NCBI RefSeq assembly: GCF_030813245.1
Contig: NZ_JAUSUA010000002.1
Coordinates: 186,001-250,000 of the forward strand
Direction: 5' to 3'
Source of the DNA: Alkalicoccobacillus murimartini
Lineage (GTDB): Bacteria; Bacillota; Bacilli; Bacillales; Bacillaceae_D
DNA length: 64,000 nucleotides
The position numbers and the translations under genes were made by a program. Shown here piece after piece: positions 9,174 to 18,217 of the stretch (position 1 is its first letter; each line of letters begins with the position of its first letter). The notes beneath the pieces were generated by a model. The model saw only the letters and a program-made list of their open reading frames with translations. It had not been told where the DNA came from and did not search any database.

Positions 9174-10154
9174 CTACTGTGCACTCTCTGCCGACTGTTG
9201 CTTTGCTTGCTCTCTAGCGGCATCCTCTCTTGTAACCGTAAATAATTGAAATCCATATGGAGGTCTCGGTTCTGTGTATACCTTTCCTTCTGAGTTAGGA
9301 ATGTCATCTACAATGAGATCCCAAGTATGATTCTGCGATTCAAAGGTGACATGGAGTAATTGAGGAAATGTAGTTAGCACTTTGCACCCAATGACATAGA
9401 TAAGATGCTGGATTGATTTTGTTTCCGTTTGATCAAAGATGGAGGCCGCTAGATCCCGAATTTGCTCAGCAGCTACATATTTTAAAGGTTGATCACCTAA
9501 TGCCTCATGATCATGTTCATAGGTCCAGTGGATATTCAGATAAATAAATAAAGGTCGATTTGAATCCTCTGGCAACGTAGTGTATTCATCTCTAACAAAT
9601 CCAGAAAACGAATTCCCTTGCACTTTTATGAGCTGTAAGTCTTTTAGGGAGCTTTGTTGTTTTGTTACCTCATATTCAGAATCCGTGCGTTGGATTTGAA
9701 TCGTTGCTTGAGATTGTTCATTGTTCGATTGCTTAAAAACTAGCTGGCTTGCACTTCGTTCCTCTGCTTTTGTTCGATCCATCTGTTCAAAACTAAGTAA
9801 GTCTCCTTTTAACTCTACGGAGGAAATCTGGTCATATTTATCTAAAAACGTTCGAGCTGTATAATCTAGAAATCCTTCCATTGTTGTGCCTTCAAACGTA
9901 CCAAGATGTCGTTGAATAAAATTTTTCATTGAATCGGTTGCAACAACTAAGCTATTATCCCCCTCAGAAAACGAAGAACGAAAAGCCTCTCCAGCAACTG
10001 TTACTTCAACATTCGCAGCAAATAAAATATTGGATCGACCTTGAAAGGATGACTCAGAGATCTCCTTCACACCTGTAAGTGACGAAAGGTAGGTTCGATA
10101 GGCTAATACACTTCCTTTTCCATATGCTAATGCCTTATGGTGATTTTTTGACAT
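9174..10154 (-). CDS. pucL: Uricase, factor-independent urate hydroxylase (PucL uricase domain)
   Basis: Urate oxidase of 326 residues that converts urate and oxygen to 5-hydroxyisourate and peroxide. Both halves of the uricase signature are present: YGKGSV (Lys13) and VATDSMKN (Thr73), matching the catalytic Lys and Thr of the family, with the tandem T-fold layout and a length near the usual 300-330. The ATG at 10154 is preceded by AAAGGGAG at six bases; a TTG six bases further upstream abuts that site and is unlikely. In B. subtilis the uricase is fused to an OHCU decarboxylase domain; here that activity is a separate gene, uraD. Confidence 0.95.
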   Translation of the reverse strand: MSKNHHKALAYGKGSVLAYRTYLSSLTGVKEISESSFQGRSNILFAANVEVTVAGEAFRSSFSEGDNSLVVATDSMKNFIQRHLGTFEGTTMEGFLDYTARTFLDKYDQISSVELKGDLLSFEQMDRTKAEERSASQLVFKQSNNEQSQATIQIQRTDSEYEVTKQQSSLKDLQLIKVQGNSFSGFVRDEYTTLPEDSNRPLFIYLNIHWTYEHDHEALGDQPLKYVAAEQIRDLAASIFDQTETKSIQHLIYVIGCKVLTTFPQLLHVTFESQNHTWDLIVDDIPNSEGKVYTEPRPPYGFQLFTVTREDAAREQAKQQSAESAQ

Positions 10155-10208
10155 ATACAACTCCCTTTCTGAATAATATAAATATTCCGCCTATAATTCG
10201 TTTAAAGA

Positions 10209-10237
10209 AACAGCTTATTAATCATTAATAAGCTGTT
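10209..10237 (-). repeat. Perfect 14-base inverted repeat at the allantoinase stop codon
   Basis: Two 14-base arms (AACAGCTTATTAAT and its exact complement) surround one central base. The right arm contains the allantoinase stop. On the minus strand the hairpin is followed by TTTCTTT, a weak T run, so it may act as a partial terminator between allantoinase and uricase. It could equally be a protein-binding palindrome ahead of the uricase gene. Confidence 0.6.
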
Positions 10238-11574
10238 AACCATTTGCCTGTTTTTGATTGAATGGGTCCTGCATGATGACTAAACACTTCAACACCTGCT
10301 GAATAAACAGACTCTACACTAGCTCGGAAGCGTTCATTTGTATAAAGGGACAGCGGATGTTTTGCATACATATTATCGAGCGTTACCAGGTGCTCATCTA
10401 ATGAGACAAAAACAAGATCAGCCTCTTTACCTTCTTGAATGGAGCCTTTACGATCAGCAATTCCAAATCGCTCTGCTGGATGTTTGGCCGTCCAATTAGC
10501 CACATGCTGAAACTCAATCTCTTCCTCTATCGCAAATTGAAGAGCCCCAAGTAATGTTATGCCCCCACCATTAATTCCACCCCATGCATCAAAAATGTTA
10601 TAGGTAGAGGCATCTTTTAAATCCGCCTCACAAGGTGAGTGATCTGATGTTAAAAAATCAATTCTATTTGCTTTCATCGCCTGGCGTAGCTTTAGTTGAT
10701 CCTTTTTCTGTCTTAAGGGGGGAGCACACTTTGCTAGATTATTCTTCTGATTCAATATATCGTGCGAAAACAGCAAATAATGTGGACAAGTTTCTAATGA
10801 AATATCCAAGCCACGTTCTCTCGCTTGCTCAATCACTGTCACGGCCTCCACACTGCTAATGTGCACAAAATGTAGCGGACACCCCGTTATAGTGGCATAC
10901 TGAATCGCTCGTTCAACAGCCTCAACCTCTGCTGCTATAGGACGCGATTCTAAATAATCATAAAAACTCAGTTGCTGATTTCGTTTTTTCTTCTCTGTTA
11001 AAAAGGTTGTCATCGGACCACTTTCTGCATGAAGAGCAAGCACTTTCCCAAGCTCAGCAATTCGATCCATGCCTTCAATTAAATCTTTGTCACCAACGGA
11101 TTCAAACTCCTTATTGCCTGTAGGAGAAAGGAATGCTTTAAAACCTAAGCACCCAGCCTTTGATAAGGGAGCAAGATCTTCATAATTGCCTGGAACAAGT
11201 CCACCCCACAACCCAAAATCAACAATCGATTTTTCTTCACCTAATTTAGCCTTGTCTAAAAGATCCTGCTTCGTAATCGTTGATGGAATTCCATTTAACG
11301 GCATATCCACAAATGTCGTGGTTCCTCCAGCAGCAAGCATCTGGGATCCTGTCTCAAACCCTTCCCAATAAACACGACCCGGTTCATTAAGGTGAACATG
11401 TACATCTACGACTCCAGGAAAAACATACTGTCCATTCGCATCCTTTTCACTTTTTGCGGATTGTGAGATTCTTTCTGACATCTCCACAATGACCCCATTC
11501 TGTATTCCAATCTCTGCTTTTTGAACGCCTTTATCTGTTACAATCTTTCCATTTCGAATCACTAAATCGTACAT
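10225..11574 (-). CDS. allB: Allantoinase (PucH/AllB)
   Basis: Cyclic amidohydrolase of 449 residues that opens allantoin to allantoate. The metal ligands of the dihydroorotase/allantoinase family are visible: DVHVHLNEPGR near residue 58, the lysine to be carboxylated in GFKAFLSP, LHAES, HFVHISS and TSDHSPC. The length is normal. TAGGAGGAATTGT precedes the ATG at 11574. It lies 103 bases after uraD and 70 before the uricase gene. Dihydropyrimidinase and dihydroorotase are close relatives, but operon context and the LNEPGR motif favour allantoinase. Confidence 0.93.
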   Translation of the reverse strand: MYDLVIRNGKIVTDKGVQKAEIGIQNGVIVEMSERISQSAKSEKDANGQYVFPGVVDVHVHLNEPGRVYWEGFETGSQMLAAGGTTTFVDMPLNGIPSTITKQDLLDKAKLGEEKSIVDFGLWGGLVPGNYEDLAPLSKAGCLGFKAFLSPTGNKEFESVGDKDLIEGMDRIAELGKVLALHAESGPMTTFLTEKKKRNQQLSFYDYLESRPIAAEVEAVERAIQYATITGCPLHFVHISSVEAVTVIEQARERGLDISLETCPHYLLFSHDILNQKNNLAKCAPPLRQKKDQLKLRQAMKANRIDFLTSDHSPCEADLKDASTYNIFDAWGGINGGGITLLGALQFAIEEEIEFQHVANWTAKHPAERFGIADRKGSIQEGKEADLVFVSLDEHLVTLDNMYAKHPLSLYTNERFRASVESVYSAGVEVFSHHAGPIQSKTGKWLTAY

Positions 11575-11677
11575 ACAATTCCTCCTAAAACATTGGCAAC
11601 CGTGAAATAATTCTATCGTAGCACCTATCGTAAAAAATCGTTTGTCCTTATAAGATTATCTAACACTGTATTTCTTT

Positions 11678-12193
11678 TTATGATTCCTGCGTTTCTTTAA
11701 TTAAATCAAACAGGCGTAACAAAGCGATTTGATCTACTTCTTTTAAAGCCGTTTTAAATTCAACATCCTTTGAATTATGCACACGACTGTTCATTTGTTC
11801 ATAGATTTCAGCCTTCTGTTTGCCTTTGACCGCAATGATAAACGGAAAGTGAAAACGATCCATATACTGCTTGTTTAGTGTAGAAAATTGGTTATATTCT
11901 TCCGCTGTTAATTGTGTCAAACCAGCCTGACTCTGTTCTTGCTTAGAGGAATCCGTCATTTGTATCTTTTCACCAAGATTAGGATGGGCACATAATAAAT
12001 GTAGTTTATCCTGATCAGTTGCTTCACTTACTGCCTCACGCATAGATAGATGAAGAGCTGAGACAGATGAAAAAGGTCGATTGTTCTTCACTTGTTTGGC
12101 TACCCAAGATGAATGTTCATAAATGGATCCTAATTGTTCGATAAAAACCTCGTCACTACATTGATTCACTTGTGTAAGCGTAAGTTTCCCCAT
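11678..12193 (-). CDS. uraD: 2-oxo-4-hydroxy-4-carboxy-5-ureidoimidazoline decarboxylase (UraD)
   Basis: All-helical OHCU decarboxylase of 171 residues, giving S-allantoin as the third step from urate. The active-site motif HPNLGEK is present near residue 63 and the conserved FPFIIAVKG near 110. It stands as an independent gene and is the first of the leftward purine operon, opposite the divergent regulator gene pucR. Its upstream region carries a PucR-box-like sequence. The ATG at 12193 has AGGAAAGGG upstream at a rather long distance. Confidence 0.93.
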   Translation of the reverse strand: MGKLTLTQVNQCSDEVFIEQLGSIYEHSSWVAKQVKNNRPFSSVSALHLSMREAVSEATDQDKLHLLCAHPNLGEKIQMTDSSKQEQSQAGLTQLTAEEYNQFSTLNKQYMDRFHFPFIIAVKGKQKAEIYEQMNSRVHNSKDVEFKTALKEVDQIALLRLFDLIKETQES

Positions 12194-12251
12194 TCATTAT
12201 CGTACCCTTTCCTCGTTCGGTTTCTAACAGTCTACGAAATTCAGCGACATG

Positions 12252-12264
12252 TGTCATTGGTTAT
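12252..12264 (+). promoter_or_regulatory. PucR-box-like operator between uraD and pucR
   Basis: The 13 bases TGTCATTGGTTAT match the published B. subtilis PucR box WWWCNTTGGTTAA at 11 positions, including the TTGGTTA core. The site lies in the 168-base divergent region about 100 bases before pucR and 60 before uraD, where PucR would be expected to act on both. The consensus is from memory; binding here is inferred. Confidence 0.5.
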
Positions 12265-12361
12265 TATGACTAAATGTTTTAAAAATACAGTCATTTCTTC
12301 CAGTCAAGATCTCTCTATGCTACCATGAAGATAATAATGAACTGAATACTGGAGGGGAAAA

Positions 12362-13975
12362 ATGAAGCTACAAACACTACTTACACGTGATCCATTCACT
12401 CAACTTACCGTACTTGCTGGTGAGTCAGGTTTGAACCACGACATCAACCATGTCACGATGATGGATGCTCCAGATATTCTGCCATACTTAAAATCAAATG
12501 ATTTGTTAATCACAACCGGCTACCACCTAAAAGATAACCCTGCCCAACTAATTGATTTGATTCAAGAAATGGCTAAATTAGATTGCGCTGCACTGTTCAT
12601 TAAAACAAAACGGTTTTTGCACACCTTACCAGAGGCTGTCTTAGATACCGCAAATGAAATAAACTTTCCGATAATTGAGCTTCCCGAGGATTGGTCTCTT
12701 GGCGACACCGTCAATCAACTGCTTACCATCATTCTTGATAAACGTACAAGTGAGCTGCGCCATGCGATTGATACCCACCGTCAATTCACCTTACATATTA
12801 TGAATGGAAAAGGGCTCGACACTCTATTAAGTCATTTAACGAATCTCATTCGCCATCCCGTTATGTTAACGAATTCATACTTAACTCCGATTGCTGGCCA
12901 GGTGGATTTACTCAAAGGCATGCCTTACTTAATGGAATTAGCACAGTATGGCTATCTGCTTCTGCCTAAATCAACGGAAGTATCTTTCTGTGATGTTCAC
13001 ACACAAATTGAATATACGGTTTACCCGGTACACAAACATACCAATCAGCCTGATCTCCTATTTGTAAAAGGCGCCATTGGCGTATCAGATCATGTAAACC
13101 GTCTCACCACCGAACAAGCGGTAAACGTTCTATCCTTTGAACGTTTAAGAGAAGAAGCAATCAAGCAGACAACGAGAAGAATACGTAACGAGTTTTTTGC
13201 TAATTTCCTAGATCAGACGTATTCAAGTAATGAAGAAATGACAAACAAGGCAAGCGAATTCGGCTTACCTGTTCAACAAGAATATATCTGTGCTGTTGGA
13301 GAAATAGACCCGTTAAATGAAATGTGGATCTACCAAAGCCACCATAAAGAATTAGATCAAGTCTATGACTTTCTTGAGAACGAAATACAATCGCTGGCAG
13401 TACCATGCTATCTATTTACGAAAGGCGATCAATTAATCCTTTTACTTTCGGTGAATGATCTAATTGAGGATGTTCAAGAGTTTTGCACATCATTTCTTGA
13501 GCTCTTACAATTACGATTGTCTCGTTTTTATGAGTTAACGCTCTCCTTTGGTGTGAGCCACGTCTGTTCATCCTTTTTTGCCGTACAACAAGGCTATCAA
13601 GAAGCACAAAAAGCTCTACATCATACGAGCGGATGGAGACAGCCAAGCTCCATTCATTTTTTTCAGACGACCGATATCAGCGGCCTGCTTCGTCTTGTAC
13701 CAGAAAAAGAGCTGACCGCCTATTATCACCAAACGGTTAAACAACTCAGGTTAGATCAATTAGATGAAGACAAAACACTCTTGCAAACGCTATTTATGTA
13801 CATGGAATGCCAATGCCAAATATCCGAAACAGCCAAGCAACTATTTGTACACCGTAATACCGTAGTGTATCGACTTGAGAAGTGCGAGGAACTGTTACAC
13901 ACCACTTTAAAAGACCCAGAATTCACATTACAAATCCGAACAGCGATGAGAATCAAACAACTTTTAGAATCCTAA
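12362..13975 (+). CDS. pucR: PucR-family transcriptional activator of purine catabolism
   Basis: Regulator of 537 residues. It has the N-terminal PucR ligand domain (PF07905-type, opening with the short form MKLQTLLTRDPF), a central GGDEF-like/CdaR-type region and a C-terminal HTH_30 with HRNTVVYRLEKCEELL. In B. subtilis PucR senses purine breakdown products such as allantoin and allantoate and activates the puc genes. Its divergent placement at the head of the complete pathway says the same here. The ATG at 12362 has a strong TGGAGGGG site. The gene ends at a bidirectional terminator shared with the efflux pump gene. Confidence 0.93.
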   Translation: MKLQTLLTRDPFTQLTVLAGESGLNHDINHVTMMDAPDILPYLKSNDLLITTGYHLKDNPAQLIDLIQEMAKLDCAALFIKTKRFLHTLPEAVLDTANEINFPIIELPEDWSLGDTVNQLLTIILDKRTSELRHAIDTHRQFTLHIMNGKGLDTLLSHLTNLIRHPVMLTNSYLTPIAGQVDLLKGMPYLMELAQYGYLLLPKSTEVSFCDVHTQIEYTVYPVHKHTNQPDLLFVKGAIGVSDHVNRLTTEQAVNVLSFERLREEAIKQTTRRIRNEFFANFLDQTYSSNEEMTNKASEFGLPVQQEYICAVGEIDPLNEMWIYQSHHKELDQVYDFLENEIQSLAVPCYLFTKGDQLILLLSVNDLIEDVQEFCTSFLELLQLRLSRFYELTLSFGVSHVCSSFFAVQQGYQEAQKALHHTSGWRQPSSIHFFQTTDISGLLRLVPEKELTAYYHQTVKQLRLDQLDEDKTLLQTLFMYMECQCQISETAKQLFVHRNTVVYRLEKCEELLHTTLKDPEFTLQIRTAMRIKQLLES

Positions 13976-13988
13976 ATCAGCATCATAA

Positions 13989-14027
13989 AAAGAAGCTGCC
14001 CTCATTAGGACAGCTCCTTTTATTTTA
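13989..14027. terminator. Bidirectional terminator between pucR and the efflux pump gene
   Basis: AGCTGCCCT and AGGACAGCT pair around a CATT loop (one mismatch). The stem is followed by CCTTTTATTTT on the plus strand and by TCTTTTT on the minus strand. It sits between two convergent stop codons. Confidence 0.8.
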
Positions 14028-14064
14028 TCCAAGAGTTTAACTCCACACTCATGAATAAAACAAA

Positions 14065-17000
14065 TTATTCTTTCACACTACGCTTTTTCATTTTCATTAG
14101 TAACTCATAGACTAATGGAACAATTAACAACGTTAGTATGGTTGAACTTGTTAATCCTCCAATTACAGTTACACCTAATCCTTTAGAGATAAGTCCGCCA
14201 CCTTCAAAGCCAAACGCAAGTGGCAGGAGCGCACCTATTGTTGCAATTGCCGTCATTAAGATCGGGCGTAAACGAGTAGATCCCGCCTCAAGTAATGCTT
14301 CTCTTGTGGACAAGCCTTCGTTTTCTTGATGAATCACTCGGTCAATTAATACAATCGCATTTGTTACAACAATACCAATGAGCATTAATGCACCAATCAT
14401 CGATGACACACTAATGGTTTCACCAGCGATTAATAGGCCAACAAGTGCTCCAATGATCGTAAATGGTAGAGAGAACAGAATCGCAAAAGGTGCCAAGCCA
14501 CCACCAAATGTTAGCACTAGTACAAAGTATACAATAGCAATCGCTGCTAGCATCGCAAGACCGAGCTGAGTAAAGGATTCTTCAATATCCGCTGAAACTC
14601 CACCCATTGATACATCTACACCTGTTGGTATATCCAATTTGTCTAGTTCTGTTTGTACAGCTGATGATACTGCACCAACGTTGTCACTCGTTATTTGTCC
14701 AGACGCATCAGCGTATATATCACCGTTACGTCTTGTAATCGTATCAGGTGTAGTACCTTCTTCGACATTCACTACATCTCGAATTTCGATCTCTTCACCT
14801 AACGCAGTGAGGATCGTTTTATCAAGAAGTTCATCAATGGAAGCATACGATTCTTCTTCTGTTTCTACAAAGACATCAAGCTCTGTGCCTTCTTCGTTAA
14901 TGGTTGTTAATACTTCTCTTTGTCCTTGATTAGAGAGCGCCATACCAACCTGAGCCGCTGTTAATCCGTTTTTACTAAGCTCTTCGGCATCAGCAACTAG
15001 ATTATATTCCTCATATTGTTCAGATAAACTTGTATCAATATCTGAAAGGTCGTCTTGGTCTGCAAGAAGTTGTTCTACTTCTGTGATAACTGGCTCAATT
15101 GCTTCAATTGAAGGGCCACTCACTTGAACAGATAGTTCGCTTGATGCTCCAGACATTCCTGTAAAGTCCTGGTTTGCCCACGTACCTTTATCTGATAAGG
15201 TTGATAACTGATCGATTACCTCATCTTTTTCACCAGCAAAACCTGCAAAGTCATCAGCATATTCAATATAGAAAATCGAGGAATTTGATGGTCCCATACT
15301 CATTGGGTTCTCTCCACCAATGGATAGCTGAATTAATTCAATTCCGTCTCGCTCTTCAAGTAATGTTTCTGCTTGACCCGCAACCTCTTCAACTTCCTCT
15401 AACGTCTGACCTGGCTCTGGGTTGTAGGTTACATACAATGCTTTTTCCTCATCTGCAGGAAGGAAGCTTACCCCTACTGCTGGAACTAAGAACAAGCTAC
15501 CTACTAATAAGGCGATCGCTACAAGTGATGTAATCCATTTGTGATCTAATGACCAATTTAAAATTCGTTTATAGCCGTCAGCCAGTTTACTTGGCTTCTC
15601 AGCATGTGATTGATTTGACTTACTCAATCCTTTTTTAAACATTGAATGAGCCATCATCGGTACGATGGTAATGGCTACTAATAAGGATGCCAGTAGTGCA
15701 AATACAACGGTTAAAGCAAATGGGAGAAAGAGCTCTCCTACCATTCCTTCTACTAAACCTAGTGGTAAGAATACCGAGATCGTTACCACGGTTGAGGAAA
15801 GGATCGGCATAAACATTTCTCTTGTCGCATCAACAATCAAAGCTTTCCCTTTAAGAGGTTCATCTGCCATACCCATTCGTCTAAAGATGTTCTCAATCAC
15901 CACAATCGAGTCGTCAATCACTCGCCCAATAGCGACAGTCATGGCACCTAATGTCATCACGTTTAACGTAATATCCATCTGTTTTAGAAGTATAACCGCT
16001 ATTAATAAAGATAACGGAATAGAAATAACCGAAATCAACGTTGTTTTAAAATTACGTAAAAACAACAGGATAATAGCCATTGCGAACAATGCACCGAATA
16101 ATGCTTTACTGATCATCGTTTCAACCGATTCTTTAATAGGCTCTCCTAAATCGAGTGTTGAAACAATTTCAAGTCCTGAGTGTTTATCCTCTAGATCCGC
16201 TGCAGCCTCAAGAGCTTGGTCAACTACATCTACTGTATTAGCATCCGCATTGCTCACAATCTGAAGGCCAATCGCTTCTTTCCCATTCGTTCTTGAAATG
16301 GATTGTGATTCATTTACTACCTCAATATCTGCTAGATCTCCAAGAGCTATAGTTGGAATCTCAATGTCTGTCGGCAGTTCGCCTGCTCCAGGAACTTGTT
16401 GCTCTGACTCGCCACCAGGTACTGCTTGCTCTGCTCCTGGCATTTGCTCGTCCATGCCGCCTGCACCTATCGGAATCTCAATAGCTTCTAAATCTTCAAT
16501 CGTGTTAACATCACCATCTAGAACAACCGATTGCTCTTTGTCTCCAAATGTGTAAAGACCTAGAGGGAACGTTACATCAGACCCTTGTATCATTTGAAGT
16601 ACAGTTTCTTCGTCAAGTCCGTTTTCTACTAGCTCATCTTCATTAAAACGAAGTTGAACTTCTTTGACTGTTTGCCCACTTAGGCTTACAGATGAAACCC
16701 CTTCTAGACCCTCTAATGTAGGAGCTACTTCATTTTCAACCAGATCCGTCAGCTCAGTTAAAGAACCTTCATCATTAGAAGCACTTAACGTCAATACTGG
16801 AAATGCTGAGAGACTCAGACGCGATATAGTAGGGTCTGATACTCCATCAGGAAATCCCTCTCCGTCCAATGCATCCTTTACTTCAGTTACTGCTTCATCC
16901 ATATCCTTGCTAAATCGATATTCAATCTGAATCGATGAGGCATTCTGAAATGAACTGGATGTAACATTTGATACTCCATTTAATCCTTCAACTTTCTGTT

Positions 17001-17205
17001 CAATCGGCTCAGTTACTTTATCTAACACTTCCTCCGGCGTAGCACCAGGATACGTTGTTGATATTGTAATGATCGGTGTATTAATATTAGGGATTGTTTC
17101 CATTTTCATATTTAAACCAGAATAAAGACCTGCTACAACAATCATGATTGTCAGCAACCATAAAGCAAACTTATTCTTTAAAGAAAACTCAATAATCTTT
17201 TTCAT
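14065..17205 (-). CDS. RND-type multidrug/surfactant efflux transporter (SwrC/HAE1 family)
   Basis: Inner-membrane proton-driven pump of 1046 residues, the standard length. It has one N-terminal membrane helix, a large extracytoplasmic porter domain, helices 2-6, a second porter domain and helices 8-12. The proton-relay helix 4 carries AIGRVIDDSIVVIENI with the paired aspartates. Around residues 245-285 there is a Gly/Pro/Glu/Gln-rich low-complexity insert. Gram-positive members such as B. subtilis SwrC export surfactin and other amphiphiles without an outer-membrane partner. The divergent TetR gene and operators immediately upstream imply repressor control. The ATG at 17205 has GAGGGGG upstream. 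Substrate is unknown. Confidence 0.9.
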   Translation of the reverse strand: MKKIIEFSLKNKFALWLLTIMIVVAGLYSGLNMKMETIPNINTPIITISTTYPGATPEEVLDKVTEPIEQKVEGLNGVSNVTSSSFQNASSIQIEYRFSKDMDEAVTEVKDALDGEGFPDGVSDPTISRLSLSAFPVLTLSASNDEGSLTELTDLVENEVAPTLEGLEGVSSVSLSGQTVKEVQLRFNEDELVENGLDEETVLQMIQGSDVTFPLGLYTFGDKEQSVVLDGDVNTIEDLEAIEIPIGAGGMDEQMPGAEQAVPGGESEQQVPGAGELPTDIEIPTIALGDLADIEVVNESQSISRTNGKEAIGLQIVSNADANTVDVVDQALEAAADLEDKHSGLEIVSTLDLGEPIKESVETMISKALFGALFAMAIILLFLRNFKTTLISVISIPLSLLIAVILLKQMDITLNVMTLGAMTVAIGRVIDDSIVVIENIFRRMGMADEPLKGKALIVDATREMFMPILSSTVVTISVFLPLGLVEGMVGELFLPFALTVVFALLASLLVAITIVPMMAHSMFKKGLSKSNQSHAEKPSKLADGYKRILNWSLDHKWITSLVAIALLVGSLFLVPAVGVSFLPADEEKALYVTYNPEPGQTLEEVEEVAGQAETLLEERDGIELIQLSIGGENPMSMGPSNSSIFYIEYADDFAGFAGEKDEVIDQLSTLSDKGTWANQDFTGMSGASSELSVQVSGPSIEAIEPVITEVEQLLADQDDLSDIDTSLSEQYEEYNLVADAEELSKNGLTAAQVGMALSNQGQREVLTTINEEGTELDVFVETEEESYASIDELLDKTILTALGEEIEIRDVVNVEEGTTPDTITRRNGDIYADASGQITSDNVGAVSSAVQTELDKLDIPTGVDVSMGGVSADIEESFTQLGLAMLAAIAIVYFVLVLTFGGGLAPFAILFSLPFTIIGALVGLLIAGETISVSSMIGALMLIGIVVTNAIVLIDRVIHQENEGLSTREALLEAGSTRLRPILMTAIATIGALLPLAFGFEGGGLISKGLGVTVIGGLTSSTILTLLIVPLVYELLMKMKKRSVKE

Positions 17206-17260
17206 TTGTTCCCCCTCATTTTCACTGTTCTTGACTTCATTTCATCATTACGTATATAAT

Positions 17261-17276
17261 TTGACCAGTCAGTCAA
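17261..17276. promoter_or_regulatory. TetR-type operator 1
   Basis: The sequence TTGACCAGTCAGTCAA is an inverted repeat TTGAC-N6-GTCAA in the divergent region between the efflux gene and the tetR gene. It overlaps the likely efflux promoter (AT-rich TATATA lies just leftward). Its centre is 32 bases, about three helical turns, from operator 2. Confidence 0.65.
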
Positions 17277-17292
17277 TCTTATCTTATGTTAG

Positions 17293-17308
17293 TTGACCAG
17301 CCGGTCAT
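17293..17308. promoter_or_regulatory. TetR-type operator 2
   Basis: TTGACCAGCCGGTCAT contains the perfect palindrome TGACC-N4-GGTCA. TTGACC within it could be the -35 of the tetR promoter, so binding would also repress tetR itself. The same 16-base pattern recurs at 17261 and at 18210. Confidence 0.7.
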
Positions 17309-17344
17309 AAGTCAAGAATAAATGTTAAAAGGAGTTGAATAGTA

Positions 17345-18217
17345 TTGTCCGAGAAAAATCAGCTCATTATTGAAAACGCCATCAAGTTATTCTCTAAAAA
17401 CAGCATTTCTTCTACGTCGATCCAAGAAATTGCAAGTGAAAGTGGCATTTCAAAAGGTGCATTTTATCTCCATTTTAAATCGAAGGATGCACTACTCGTT
17501 GCTATTATTGACTATTATTCAGATCTAATTACAAAAAGCATTACGAACAAGGCATACGATGATTTATCTGATAGAGAACAGTATATCCATAAACTAACAG
17601 ATTTATTTGAATCAATTATTCAACACAAGGATTTTATTCTAGTTCAAATGAGAGATCCATCTATTCCCTTAACAGACGAAATGAGAACAAGCCTAAAAAA
17701 GCTTAATTTCAAGATGACGCAGTTTCATCAATCACATATGCGCCAACTATATGGTGAAGAAGCCAATTTGGTCATGTGGGACCTGACCTTTATGATAGAT
17801 GGCTTGTTTCATTCCTATTTAAAATTCCTTATATATGCGCCTGTAGTTGAAGTTCGTGACGTTGTTCATTTTGTCATTAGACGCATGGACTCAATTGTAG
17901 ATGGTTTAGATACAAAACAAGCCCTTTTATCTGATGAGCTAATCCTTCCTTTTTTCTCAGACTTTTACGAAGAAAATGCTCAAGAAACCGTTCCTTCCGA
18001 ATTAACTGAGCTTAAAGCTATCATTTCTAAACTAGAAAATAAGGACGAGCTACTTGTTTCCATTGATGTTTTAGAAGAAGAAACAAAACAAGACAAACCG
18101 CGCCTCCCTATCATTCAAGGAATGCTGTTAAATCTGCACAGCGAAGCTTCCTTACGTCCGGCTATTCAAAAGCTTGTTACATACTATCAGCTTAATGACT
18201 CACTGTTCAATGACTAA
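17345..18217 (+). CDS. TetR/AcrR-family repressor, long form
   Basis: Regulator of 290 residues. The N-terminal TetR helix-turn-helix is clear: SSTSIQEIASESGISKGAFY, then HFKSKDALL. The rest is a helical ligand and dimer domain. It is about 90 residues longer than a typical TetR protein; the extra part (about 200-290) is mainly helical and acidic. It uses a TTG start with AAAGGAG ten bases upstream. The gene diverges from the RND pump gene across two matching inverted repeats, so it is the likely local repressor of that pump and of itself. Its stop overlaps the stop of the convergent amidohydrolase gene. Confidence 0.87.
   Translation: MSEKNQLIIENAIKLFSKNSISSTSIQEIASESGISKGAFYLHFKSKDALLVAIIDYYSDLITKSITNKAYDDLSDREQYIHKLTDLFESIIQHKDFILVQMRDPSIPLTDEMRTSLKKLNFKMTQFHQSHMRQLYGEEANLVMWDLTFMIDGLFHSYLKFLIYAPVVEVRDVVHFVIRRMDSIVDGLDTKQALLSDELILPFFSDFYEENAQETVPSELTELKAIISKLENKDELLVSIDVLEEETKQDKPRLPIIQGMLLNLHSEASLRPAIQKLVTYYQLNDSLFND

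Noticed and set aside
12134-12328. Plus-strand frame overlapping the start of uraD
   Set aside because: It covers the divergent promoter region, has no ribosome site and an implausible composition.
15665-16264. Plus-strand open frame of 199 codons opposite the RND pump
   Set aside because: It lies wholly inside the pump gene, has no ribosome site and a composition typical of an antisense frame (Ser/Thr/Ile-rich). The pump is unmistakable.
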